Source: Cytobacillus sp. NJ13
GTDB lineage: Bacteria; Bacillota; Bacilli; Bacillales; Cytobacillaceae
Length of the DNA: 64,000 bases
Reading direction: 5' to 3'
Assembly (NCBI GenBank): GCA_030348385.1
Contig: JAUCFP010000006.1
Location: forward strand, 1,550,001 to 1,614,000
Shown: positions 16,939-26,341 of the stretch, in pieces
How positions within the stretch are numbered: the first letter of the stretch is position 1
Layout: every line of letters begins with the position of its first letter
Translations under genes and position numbers: made by a program
The notes under the pieces: generated by a model
Told to the model about the DNA's origin: nothing
The model's database searches: none
The model's input: the letters and a program-made list of their open reading frames with translations, nothing else

Positions 16939-17988
16939 GTTATTTCCTCACTATTCATCAATCATTTATTGCACTAAGTTAATGCACCTTATGAAGCCTA
17001 TTATAGCAAGGTCAATGAAATGGTGCAATAACTTTCAAGTATTTGCACCATTAATAATATCGAAAACAATATCACTAAATCAAACTCAAAACAGAGAACT
17101 TTATTAACTAAAACTCATTGTTACTTTATTGAATTTGGTGGATTACTAATTTATCTCCATAATTGTCTCGAACAAAATCAGTGTTTTACTAGTGAATTAC
17201 TGTATTTATCAAATTTTAACATGCCTTAAATTTGAGTCGTGTCGGAAATTTACCTAATGCTTGTTTGTGAATGTGTGTGGTTATGTATAACAGCTACCAA
17301 TTAATCCACAAAACCCAGATTGGCTTATGGAAATACCTAAAATATAAGCTTGGGCGGGAGGGGGAACGGAACACTTAGAACATCTCTCTAAGCATTAGTA
17401 TGTCTTAATTTAAACTGATTCAATTGACGTACTGGTGTGTTTTTCTAAACTCGTCTGCTAGCATAACAAGAAAAAAGCGTTCCTGTCCTTTCAGAAACGC
17501 TTACCATGGTGATTAGGGATTCAAATTGTTACAAAATCAGAATTCCTTTTATCTACTTATATTGTTGTTTTTACATTTACTATGATTTTTTTACTTGCTC
17601 TTGTATTGGATTTAAGCCGTTTCAAGTGCTTTCTTCTTTTAATTCCTAGTGCCAAAGTATGTGAGAAGAAAAGGTACAACAGCAACTCCAAGAGGTACTA
17701 TAACTGTTGTCCATATGACTACAACATTAATCTCAACTCTCCATAATCCCTCATGCAGCTAATGCTTGAAGAAATTCATTGTGAATACCAAAAATCATCT
17801 AACTATGGTACATCTGCAGAAGTCTGGGAACCCGTATCAACGGGTAGTTAACGGAGTGTTATTCTTTATGAAATCACAGTTGTTTTTTCCCCTATATTGA
17901 ATCATACCCTCTAATATCAAGAGTCTTCTAAAAGGTTACTTTTCCAAGGCAAAATTAGCCAGAATCATTTTAATTAATTAAATCTTCA
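16939..17988. other. Gene-free stretch of about 1 kb
   Basis: It contains one terminator (17471-17502) and otherwise no supported gene. A minus-strand frame around 17760-17645 encodes a hydrophobic peptide (VIVPLGVAVVPFLLTYFG) with no usable start codon, perhaps the tail of a lost membrane protein. A plus/minus search for recombinase sites showed nothing certain. Confidence 0.35.
17471..17502 (-). terminator. Intrinsic terminator
   Basis: On the minus strand AAGCGTTTCTG pairs with CAGGAACGCTT around a short loop and runs into TTTTC. It lies about 490 bp past the stop of the HTH-array gene and is the first strong terminator for it. Confidence 0.65.
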
Positions 17989-20142
17989 TCAATCTAATAA
18001 TCCATAATTCTTCGCTAATTTCCAAATACCTCCACGTGATGTTTTATAAATATCTGCAATTTCTTGAAACCCTTTATTTTCCACAATATAAAGCTGGTAT
18101 AACTCTTCTTTTGAAATAAAATCCTTTAATTTAGGCTTTCGGACTTTCAACTTCTGACCCACCAATGTATCAGAGCAATTGTACACTGCGGCAATTTCTT
18201 TCATCGTTTTTCCTTCTAGATAAAGTTTCTCCATATCCTTAATAGCTTCTTTGGATTTTAAATCATCTCGAATATTTTTGTTTTTTACTTCTACCCCGTT
18301 CCTAACCAGATATTTCTGAATAGTAATTTCACTTATTCCTGTTTCATTAGCGATTTTTTTCAAAGATAGACCTTGGGTATACAGTAAGGTAATTCCTTCA
18401 ATATCAATTATCTTTTCAAAAGAAATTCCTTTTGATATTAATCTTGTTCGAATAGTACTATCTGAACATTTAAACATTTTACACAAGTCTACAATTGAAG
18501 CACCAAAATTATATAATTCTAATAATATATCGTTGTCTATTCCTCCTAGCTTGTTATTTTGAGAAGGAAATTTTACACCAGACTCCTCTAATTTCAATTT
18601 AATATTATCGTGTGATTTAGAATTTAATTCGGCTATATCATCAACACTTATCCCTTGCTTAAACAATGAAAGGACTACTTGGCTATTAATTCTCCGTAGA
18701 GCGGAACTGTTGACTACATCAATACCCGCTTCCTTTAATTTATTACTTATTGTTCTACTAGAAGAATTGAACTGCTTTGCAATAGCTTTTATATTCATAC
18801 CTTTTTCAACATACATTTTTGTAATCTCTAATACATCAATATCATGTCGTAAATGATTCGAAGACGTATCGTCTATTCCATTGTTTCTTAGTACATAAGT
18901 GATTGTTTGATTAGAGGCGGCATAATGTTTTGCGATTTCATTAATTTTTTTCCCTTCTTTAAACATCGAAACTACTACTGCTGGCACTATGTCATCTCTA
19001 ATCCGTTTGTTTTTAATTTCGATACCGTTTTTCTTTAAAATTTCAGTAATTCTTTTTTGAGACGAATTAATGTTAGCTGCAATCGTCTTTAATGATTTCC
19101 CTTCATCGTAGGCTTTAATTATATATTCGGTATTTTTTTCTTCGAAATCATAAATAAATCCGAACTTAATAGCGTATTCTCTTATATTCTCAGAGTAACA
19201 AGGATATTTTTGGCTATGGAATTCCTTAGCAATACTTGAAATAAAGTTAACTTTTTGCAACTTCATACCCAACCACTCTTTATTTTGGTAAGCAAACATT
19301 AAGTTTTCCTTCCTCATAAAGTCAATAATCCGATATGGAAGGACTTTTATCTTTAAACCCATTTCACTCACGGACATTTTAAGATGATTTTCAAGAACAA
19401 ATTCACGCCATTGTTTCTCAAGAATATCATAATTTATAATTTTAACGGGATTATCCGTATGTTCATTATGATGACAATCTTCACAAAGTGTAGTTAGGTT
19501 TTCTAAATCAGTTAACCTTTTATCTGTTTCACATAACTCCACAAATAATAATCGTGACTCTTCTTCAAGTAAGTCAATTTGGGGATTTTCCATCAGTATC
19601 TCTTGCAAAATCTCAGAAAAAGGTCGTAAATGATGGGCATGTAAATTACTAGGTTTCCCACAATTTACACATAAATATCCATCACGTTTAAAACATTCTT
19701 CTGTAAGGTAGGATAAACGATTTCGAATTAAACCACTAACCTTAGTTACTCCGCCTTTCCAGCGAGGATGTTCTTCCTTCCGTCTTCCCCATTTTCCCTT
19801 TCTTTCTTGAACCGTGAAAGATGGGTCACCTGCACTCATTCTTGTAGTAATACCAAATTTGTGTAATCTCTTATTTACAAGGTTTTTACTACATCCAATT
19901 TTCTCTGCAATAGTTCTAGTAGATAACTTTTGGTTAATATATAATTCCTCTAGAAGCTCCTTGGTCAATTTTGGATATGTATTAGGTTTTCTTTTTTCAA
20001 CACCAATTATATCAAGTGCCTTTAATACATTTCTTTTTGTTGTGCCTATTATTTTTGCTACTTCAGCAGCACTTTTTTTTTCTTCGCTATATAAATAACT
20101 TAACTCTCTTTCATCTAAATTAGAATTTCCAACCCTAATCAT
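17989..20142 (-). CDS. HNH endonuclease fused to a long tandem HTH array
   Basis: A 717-residue protein unlike any named family I know. Two HTH units occupy residues 1-95, an HNH nuclease follows (about 120-245; CVNCGKPSNLHAHHLRPF and LTTLCEDCHHNEH, with two CxxC knuckles and the His pair). Then about nine more HTH-like units of 40-50 residues run to the C-terminus, each with the pattern ΦxxΦYxxGxSΦxxIAxxxxxSxxTIxxxLxxxGI. The ATG follows AGGGGGATATA. The HNH is intact, so it should cut DNA, with the array perhaps reading a long site. Homing endonuclease, transposition factor or defence nuclease are all possible. Confidence 0.75.
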   Translation of the reverse strand: MIRVGNSNLDERELSYLYSEEKKSAAEVAKIIGTTKRNVLKALDIIGVEKRKPNTYPKLTKELLEELYINQKLSTRTIAEKIGCSKNLVNKRLHKFGITTRMSAGDPSFTVQERKGKWGRRKEEHPRWKGGVTKVSGLIRNRLSYLTEECFKRDGYLCVNCGKPSNLHAHHLRPFSEILQEILMENPQIDLLEEESRLLFVELCETDKRLTDLENLTTLCEDCHHNEHTDNPVKIINYDILEKQWREFVLENHLKMSVSEMGLKIKVLPYRIIDFMRKENLMFAYQNKEWLGMKLQKVNFISSIAKEFHSQKYPCYSENIREYAIKFGFIYDFEEKNTEYIIKAYDEGKSLKTIAANINSSQKRITEILKKNGIEIKNKRIRDDIVPAVVVSMFKEGKKINEIAKHYAASNQTITYVLRNNGIDDTSSNHLRHDIDVLEITKMYVEKGMNIKAIAKQFNSSSRTISNKLKEAGIDVVNSSALRRINSQVVLSLFKQGISVDDIAELNSKSHDNIKLKLEESGVKFPSQNNKLGGIDNDILLELYNFGASIVDLCKMFKCSDSTIRTRLISKGISFEKIIDIEGITLLYTQGLSLKKIANETGISEITIQKYLVRNGVEVKNKNIRDDLKSKEAIKDMEKLYLEGKTMKEIAAVYNCSDTLVGQKLKVRKPKLKDFISKEELYQLYIVENKGFQEIADIYKTSRGGIWKLAKNYGLLD

Positions 20143-20478
20143 TATATCCCCCTATTACTTTCTATTTATTCAAACATACCATAATTTAAACTATCATAAG
20201 TCAGGGGTGTAATTATGATAGTTTAAATTATTCTTCGACAATTTTCTACATATCTTGTACATATCTTGCACATTTATTTAAATCATATATTCAGCTTTTA
20301 TTTGATAGATATTACTTTTATACTTAGCTAATAAAATCAAAAATTTATTAAGTTCCTTACATATATGGAGGCAGCTACTTAGATTAGCTACACTCCATAT
20401 AAAGCTTGAATTTATAAGCACTACACAATTTGATTCTTCCTAAAATAGAAAACCTCTATTCATTTCAACTTTATATTA
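20143..20478. other. Intergenic gap
   Basis: Contains a perfect inverted repeat ATAATTTAAACTATCATA (20170-20187 region) and its mirror TATGATAGTTTAAATTAT (20214-20231), just upstream of the HTH-array gene. This may be an operator or part of its promoter region. No gene is seen. Confidence 0.5.
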
Positions 20479-21534
20479 TTAGTATCTTGGTGTAGTACGA
20501 ATGTTAGACGGTTGTTTATTAAATTGTTTCTCAACTATGGCAGCATATGCCAATGGGCGACGTTCAATTTCTATTATTTCCGCCCTACTAAGTGCCGAAC
20601 CAACCGCACCCAATAAACTGACGGTTGCACTTGCAGTATCTAGTTTACTATCTTCAGAAATTCCTTTAACTAAATCCAAGGCTGGAGGGGCTATTGAACA
20701 CAATGTAGCAAAACTTATCATTCTCCATTTAAAAGATTTCATTTTATCTGAAATATCTCTGATTTCATCCTCTGAACTTTCAGCAAACAACTTTATTCTT
20801 TCTTCAACTTGATATTCTGGAAGGAGTTCTAGATTCAACATAAACTCTTCTACGTGTCTACGAAATCTTTTTAGCTTATCATAATGCTTCTCCTTAAACC
20901 GATAAATATCGTACGGGTCTTCGATAGAAGAAGGAACAGGTAATACTTTTTCAATAATCCTTGCCCGAAGTTGCTCTTTTAGCACATCTCGAGTGTTCTC
21001 TTTCTCAACATTAGGAAGGAAGTAGGATAACTCATTATAACTATCAGTAAGAGGTCTATATTCTGTAATTGCTCCTAGTACTGTTGCTAGGTATGTCATA
21101 AAGTTAGATGCCGTATACTCCTCTACAGTGTACCACGACCCTCGTCCTTTAGTTGCCAATCCTCTCTGTTCAAGCTTTTGCCCAAGACCTCTAAGCTTTC
21201 CCATATGTATCTCTGTTGTTGTTTTTATTACTCCATTCTGACCTATTAACCCTAACTTTCCCAACTTAGAGATAGGACAAAACACAGGATTATTATCAAT
21301 AAATTCCAAAAATTCCTCTTCAAAGCTAGCAACATTCCACAAATAATTCTCTGGTACAACCTGCTCAATCAACTCAGCCTCTACTAATTTTCTCATGTAC
21401 TCTCCTAGCAGGTCTGGCTTCTTTAAAAACTCAAGAGGTACGATAGACCCCAACTTATCCCAATAAAACAATGACCCCATTAGCCATTGACTTTTAGGGA
21501 TAGTAATCGAGGGAAAGTATAGTATTTTATCCAC
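20479..21534 (-). CDS. DUF6236-like protein
   Basis: About 351 residues. The N-terminus ILYFPSITIPKSQWLMGSL, then YWDKLGSIVP, matches the opening of DUF6236 proteins, which are found scattered in defence-rich islands; their function is not established. A C-terminal segment (about 285-330) is Ala/Ser-rich and hydrophobic (TASATVSLLGAVGSAL), perhaps membrane-interacting. The frame starts with a TTG at 21552, but the GTG at 21534 has AAGGAGAAAATGCA upstream and gives the family N-terminus. It follows the EVE-HNH gene by 87 bp on the same strand, so the two may work together. Confidence 0.65.
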   Translation of the reverse strand: MDKILYFPSITIPKSQWLMGSLFYWDKLGSIVPLEFLKKPDLLGEYMRKLVEAELIEQVVPENYLWNVASFEEEFLEFIDNNPVFCPISKLGKLGLIGQNGVIKTTTEIHMGKLRGLGQKLEQRGLATKGRGSWYTVEEYTASNFMTYLATVLGAITEYRPLTDSYNELSYFLPNVEKENTRDVLKEQLRARIIEKVLPVPSSIEDPYDIYRFKEKHYDKLKRFRRHVEEFMLNLELLPEYQVEERIKLFAESSEDEIRDISDKMKSFKWRMISFATLCSIAPPALDLVKGISEDSKLDTASATVSLLGAVGSALSRAEIIEIERRPLAYAAIVEKQFNKQPSNIRTTPRY

Positions 21535-21620
21535 TGCATTTTCTCCTTTCAATCTATAGATAATTTTCTTTTTTTATCCTCTATTGTCATATAAATTCTT
21601 CCTTTTTGCTATCGTCAAAT

Positions 21621-22976
21621 TCACCTCGACATAAAAAGATTTTCCCTATGCCACTTCATATAATGTTGTTGACCCTCATTCATCCTAATATTCATAGATT
21701 CATTTATATTTAGAAATACCTTTGTTCCTTCAACCAAACTATCAGAAATCATAATTATTCCATTATCATCAAAACTGATATAACCCTTATCAAACAAAGC
21801 ATCGTGATTTGGACATAATAGCAAACCGTTATTAACATCTAGCCGCTCTTGATTATTAGATTGACTCCATGGTTTAATATGGCTTGCTACAAGAAAACGT
21901 TCATCCGATACACCACATAATCTACATTTCTTATCATTTCTTAATAAAGCCTTTTTAAAAGCTGATTGACCAACTCTAGACTTAATGACCTGCTCTTTTT
22001 CAGTTTCTGTTATTTCAACATTAATAAGATTTTCTAAATCATTTGAATTAAGTGCATCTTCAATGATGATATTACTGGAGTTCCATAACTTTTGAAGTTC
22101 AATCGCATGTTCTGAAGGCACTAAATAATTTGTTTGCTGTCTCAGCCTTAAAATAAGTAAATCCTTTAAAACGGGATGTTCAAGAAGAGACAACCTGCTA
22201 ATAAACCCTACTTCAAGCCTTACCTCTAGAACTTCTAACTTAACTGCTAAGTATGAATTCTCCCAATCATCAGTATGCCAATAATCTTTAGCATCCTCAT
22301 CATCGGTTCTTTCATTAGGTAAACCTACTACTTTAGCTTTTGCTAATATTCCACCAGTACCTCGTTTTCCCCCATCAGACCTCCACAAGAAGACTTCATC
22401 GTTAATTTCGATAGTATCTGAGAAATGTTCTTGTCTTAATGACCACCAAATAAACCTATGATTCCTAACATAATTGTCAATATCGAAAACATTAGGATTT
22501 CCTTGAAATATCCAAGTGTTATTATGCTTTGCCAAATCATCCATGGTATTAGAAGGCTGCCCTTCATCTTTTACTAGCAAATTTTCTTGAGTTGCTGCAA
22601 CATCTTTCTGAGTGGTTGCAGCTTGTTTAATACTTGAAGAATTAAAGAATGATTTCAAATTCGTTTGTAGTTCTATATTTGTTTCCTTTACCCAAGGGTG
22701 TGCATTAGGTCTATCCTCTTTATAATGAACCACGGTTACTCTATTCATTTCGAAAATTGAAGAATCATGATTAAGAAGCCACTCAAAAGCACCATATTTC
22801 GAAGCTGTTAGACCTTCGTAAAATCTCTCCAAAATAATTGAATTATCCCTTAATAAAGTAAGCTTGTAGTTTTGTTCTCCTAATTTAGCTGTTAAAATAT
22901 AATATTCCGTTTGTTTACTTCTCCCTTTAATGTACTCTTTATTTACAAAACTTCTATTATATTTTTCTATGTCCAT
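21621..22976 (-). CDS. EVE domain-HNH endonuclease, likely modified-DNA restriction
   Basis: A 451-residue protein with three parts. Residues 1-100 are unrecognised. Residues about 150-260 form an EVE (PUA-like) domain: NTWIFQGNPNVFDIDNY, IWWSLRQ, DEVFLWRSDGGKRGTGGI. The C-terminal HNH domain (about 340-410) has CRLCGVSDERFLVASHIKPW and NGLLLCPNHDALFDKGYISF. EVE domains bind modified cytosines and EVE-HNH fusions are proposed type IV-like restriction enzymes. Both the HNH His and zinc Cys residues are present. It starts at ATG 22976. Confidence 0.85.
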   Translation of the reverse strand: MDIEKYNRSFVNKEYIKGRSKQTEYYILTAKLGEQNYKLTLLRDNSIILERFYEGLTASKYGAFEWLLNHDSSIFEMNRVTVVHYKEDRPNAHPWVKETNIELQTNLKSFFNSSSIKQAATTQKDVAATQENLLVKDEGQPSNTMDDLAKHNNTWIFQGNPNVFDIDNYVRNHRFIWWSLRQEHFSDTIEINDEVFLWRSDGGKRGTGGILAKAKVVGLPNERTDDEDAKDYWHTDDWENSYLAVKLEVLEVRLEVGFISRLSLLEHPVLKDLLILRLRQQTNYLVPSEHAIELQKLWNSSNIIIEDALNSNDLENLINVEITETEKEQVIKSRVGQSAFKKALLRNDKKCRLCGVSDERFLVASHIKPWSQSNNQERLDVNNGLLLCPNHDALFDKGYISFDDNGIIMISDSLVEGTKVFLNINESMNIRMNEGQQHYMKWHRENLFMSR

Positions 22977-23230
22977 GAAACACCGCCCCTAAGTGCATAA
23001 TTAGTTTATTCCTAACTTTTACTTCAGTGTAAGTTACTAATGCAATCTTTATGAACAACCTACTTTATAAACACACATAGGAAAATGATACCATATTATA
23101 CAAAAAAGCAGCAGCCTTTTAGTAGACAGGAAACTTTATTTGGCTAGTAAGACTTCTCAAAGCTATTGAAGCAAATAAACATCATAAAATTTTCATCCAT
23201 ACATAATATTGAGATAGGGAGGGATAAATT

Positions 23231-23434
23231 ATGAAAGATGATAATAAACTGTTAGCTATCGAACTTGCAAAAGCTTTTATTCAAAATAACAGTGTCAAAC
23301 CTATCTATGACATTAATAATGAGTATGACCCAGCCTTAAGAATTAAGTACTTAGTAGATGACACTGAATATGCGTTCTTCCAACTAGTAGAACACTTTTT
23401 ATCTAACATTGAAATAGTCGATAAGTGGGACTGA
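23231..23434 (+). CDS. Small hypothetical protein, 67 residues
   Basis: An acidic 67-residue protein (MKDDNKLLAIELAKAFIQ...IEIVDKWD) with an excellent ribosome site AGGGAGGG and its own terminator 5 bp past the stop. I do not recognise it. It is one of the few plus-strand genes of the island, lying between the divergent EVE-HNH gene and the OLD-like gene. Helical and likely cytosolic. Confidence 0.6.
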   Translation: MKDDNKLLAIELAKAFIQNNSVKPIYDINNEYDPALRIKYLVDDTEYAFFQLVEHFLSNIEIVDKWD

Positions 23435-23439
23435 GGTAA

Positions 23440-23466
23440 GGACCATAGAAATATGGTCCTATTTTA
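23440..23466 (+). terminator. Terminator of the 67-residue gene
   Basis: GGACCATA-GAAA-TATGGTCC followed by TATTTTAATT, right after the stop codon. Confidence 0.8.
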
Positions 23467-23602
23467 ATTCTTGTTAAGTAGTCACATTTTTAAGTACATT
23501 CTTTCTCATATTATATAGCTTATTGCTTCAAACAATAAAAGATGGTTTCCTCCTCTTTTGTTTATTTGGAATTTGATTACTCAATCAACTGCACATAAAC
23601 GA

Positions 23603-23637
23603 AAGAAGGTAAGCCACAATCGCTGGCTTACCTTCTT
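23603..23637 (-). terminator. Strong terminator after the OLD-like gene
   Basis: AAGAAGGTAAGCCA pairs with TGGCTTACCTTCTT, a 14-bp perfect stem with a short loop. It lies 40 bp past the stop of the minus-strand OLD-like gene and separates it from the plus-strand small gene. Confidence 0.75.
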
Positions 23638-23677
23638 GTTAGATTCATTGTTTGCTTCGGATTGATTTATTTTGGTT

Positions 23678-25528
23678 TCACTGATTATTAATTTTAATGA
23701 ATTGATATATCTTTTCACATAAATCATTTGCCTCAGCAGAAAGGTCATTTATACTATAAATATTGGAGATTGCTTTTTTACAGAAACTTACTTTATCTCT
23801 TATTGTCCCTGAGTCAGAACCATATGTTCCTCTTCTCTTCCTATCAACTAAATTATCATCTATGAATTTTCCTAGGTATTCATCTCGATAACTTTCTTCA
23901 GTAAAATCCCCTTGAAATTGCAACTCATCCACATTTAAATTTTCATACCCAGCTATTACTTTTAATACTACATTTTTGGATAACAAATTTTCAATTTCCT
24001 TACAACTTAAACAATAATATCTTTCCCCTAGTTTTTCCTGAAGCTTTTGCTGCCGTGCCAATTTGTTTTCACTATCTCTATCTGTTATTAAAAGTAATCG
24101 GCTACAAAGCCTCTCAACATTCATTGAATTAAAGGCGGTCTCCTCACCCGTGGTTGTATCATCATCTAAAAAAGACCAATGCGTAATATTATTACCACTA
24201 TATTCCACAAATGAATAATGATAATCCTCCTTTAAATCTAAATTTTCGTTTAATGAATTAATATAGATTTTTAGATAGTGCCTTAAATAATACCTATCAG
24301 TTATTCCTTCTACCCAAATTGTACAGTTGGAGAGGAATACCGATGAATTTCTAACACCTAACATTTCTAATACATTAGTATCTTCGTTGCTTACATTCTC
24401 AACTGTAAATTTTGCATCTTTCTCTTTATGTTCTAATTCATCAAACTCCTTATTAAAAGAGTATATGGAAATCATGTCTATATCTAATGTTAGGTCAAGA
24501 AAGTGATTTGAATGTGTTGTTATAAAATATTGAAATTGGTTTTCGCTTTCACTCATCATTGTCTCTAATAGCTTTCTTTGGAGTCCCGGATGCAAATATA
24601 ACTCTGGCTCTTCAATGAATAACAATAATTTTTCACTTTTGTACTTAAACAATGGAAATGTCAATATAATTATTGACTGTATACCGTCCCCTAAATTGTA
24701 AATGGGTTGTTCTCTTTCTTGACCGATTTTCACAAATAATACATCAGACTTTATCGAGGGTACTAAAGTAACTTGCTGCCCATCGAAAAATACTCTACTC
24801 AAATATTCTTGAAACTCAGCAATCTTTTCTCTATCCTCCAGACTTCCGAGTAATAGACTTTTTACTTCTTCATACAAGTCAAGTCCAGTAAATACATCAA
24901 CTTGTTCTTGAGTACCAAAATAGTCCGTCTTCGTTCTTTTTAGATAGTAGTTTTCATTTCCTTCCAGCGTCCTTAACCCTCGTAAAGTAGGAATATATAC
25001 CTTTCGGAAATCAAACTTCGAAGGTAAATCCTGTTCCAATGCATCCATTGTTCCTTGTGCAACTTCTCTCAATCTTTCGTTTAATCTATCATAATCTATT
25101 ATGCTCAAAGTCATTCCTCGATGGGTGGCAACCAATTGTCCTCTTATATGTACCAATTTTTCTATTAGTCGAGAAAAATCTGATAGGTACCCATCCCCTT
25201 CAACTAGGTATGTTATATTTTGAAGCGATTCTATTTGATTTATTATCCCATCATAATCAAGTAGGTTGAAACTTTGTATAGTTTGGGTCACATTTTGTTT
25301 AAAATTACTAATAATTTGATTTATTTTTTCTAGTTCAATTCCACTAGGGGTAAATAACAATGGGTTTTCAGCAAATAAATATCTTAACATTCTACTTTTT
25401 CCAGAGTTATTAGTACCAACAAAAATATTAATTTTTGATAGATTAGAAATCTTCTCTGTTTCTCCTTCAACAGTATATCCTTTAAATTTTTCGTTATTAA
25501 GGATAATATCTTTAATAGAATAACTCAT
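23678..25528 (-). CDS. OLD-family ATPase with TOPRIM nuclease domain
   Basis: About 616 residues. Walker A GTNNSGKS is at residues 38-45. LLLFIEEPELYLHPGLQ is the Walker B region and FITTHSNHFLD the His switch. A TOPRIM domain follows with WVEGITDRYYLRHYL, LLLITDRDSENK and CKEIENLL, holding the Glu and Asp metal ligands. This matches OLD-family nucleases (class 1 or GajA-like). No UvrD-like helicase (GajB) gene adjoins it, so a stand-alone OLD is favoured over Gabija. The ATG at 25528 has GGAGGG upstream; the frame also includes a TTG one codon earlier. Confidence 0.87.
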   Translation of the reverse strand: MSYSIKDIILNNEKFKGYTVEGETEKISNLSKINIFVGTNNSGKSRMLRYLFAENPLLFTPSGIELEKINQIISNFKQNVTQTIQSFNLLDYDGIINQIESLQNITYLVEGDGYLSDFSRLIEKLVHIRGQLVATHRGMTLSIIDYDRLNERLREVAQGTMDALEQDLPSKFDFRKVYIPTLRGLRTLEGNENYYLKRTKTDYFGTQEQVDVFTGLDLYEEVKSLLLGSLEDREKIAEFQEYLSRVFFDGQQVTLVPSIKSDVLFVKIGQEREQPIYNLGDGIQSIIILTFPLFKYKSEKLLLFIEEPELYLHPGLQRKLLETMMSESENQFQYFITTHSNHFLDLTLDIDMISIYSFNKEFDELEHKEKDAKFTVENVSNEDTNVLEMLGVRNSSVFLSNCTIWVEGITDRYYLRHYLKIYINSLNENLDLKEDYHYSFVEYSGNNITHWSFLDDDTTTGEETAFNSMNVERLCSRLLLITDRDSENKLARQQKLQEKLGERYYCLSCKEIENLLSKNVVLKVIAGYENLNVDELQFQGDFTEESYRDEYLGKFIDDNLVDRKRRGTYGSDSGTIRDKVSFCKKAISNIYSINDLSAEANDLCEKIYQFIKINNQ

Positions 25529-25851
25529 CAATATCCCTCCATTATACCCAATACTATTCAGGAAAATTGTACCATAATAATACTGAGTTTTTAAAGTTTT
25601 AAACAGTTACTAATCAAGACAAATTAACAGATGTGCAGCTATGTCTTAAACCCCACCCTATGTCCAACCATCCGCTCCAAGACACCAAAAGGAATGACTC
25701 AAATCTGAGTTATCCATTTCTACACTTTTTCATATGACACTATTTGAATAGTGCCTTAATATCATAAAATGCTTTTTGTAGAAAAGTACCTTTTAGTCTA
25801 AGAAGGCTAATTACACTACTCTTCCCATTTAGATTATGGATGATGGTTGTA
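25529..25851. other. Intergenic gap upstream of the OLD-like gene
   Basis: AT-rich, with no gene. It should carry the OLD-like gene promoter. Nothing else was identified. Confidence 0.3.
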
Positions 25852-26115
25852 TTATTTGTCAGGTATCAATACGATTCTATAATCTGAACCTAATTCTTGT
25901 TTCACTTTTTCAGTAAGATTTTTACCGATTCTATTATGTTTCTTAATTGGGATTTTCTTCTATTGTTCAGTCCATTGATATAAGTCATTTTTAAGATTAT
26001 CTGTCAACGGAAAGTCATCAATATTGAGATTCCAGCCACATACGTTGCACCAAATTGGGTCAGCTTCTAGTTTAAATGAATTGGTAAATTCGCAATTAAA
26101 AACATCTTTTAACAT
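25852..26115 (-). pseudogene. Small gene interrupted by an in-frame TAG
   Basis: From ATG 26115 the frame reads MLKDVFNCEFTNSFKLEAD, then PIWCNVCGWNLNIDDF, to a TAG at codon 52 (25962-25960). It then continues in the same frame with KKIPIKKHNRIGKNLTEK to TAA at 25852. The continued reading has normal codon use. I do not recognise the family; CNVC may be half of a zinc site. Most likely a recent nonsense mutation. Confidence 0.6.
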
Positions 26116-26341
26116 CAAAAGTCATCTTTCCAAAATAAAATGTTCTACCCACCATCTATGAAACTAACCTGTTAATAGTAAAAAAAGAAAAAGGGTTGCC
26201 GCAGCAACACCTTGTTTAATCCAAGCTACCCGTTAGCATTCCTGTAGATCACTAAATTTGAGCTTTGATAAAAACAGGGCTCCTCAGTAAGATATGAGTA
26301 TAGACACCACTCTAACTCAAACCTTAGGAGGAACCCTTACT

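Noticed and set aside
17640..17760. Hydrophobic minus-strand peptide
   Set aside because: The frame has a stop directly upstream and no start codon, so it is at most a gene remnant.
23678..25528. Gabija system
   Set aside because: The ATPase/TOPRIM protein could be GajA-like, but there is no GajB helicase gene on either side.
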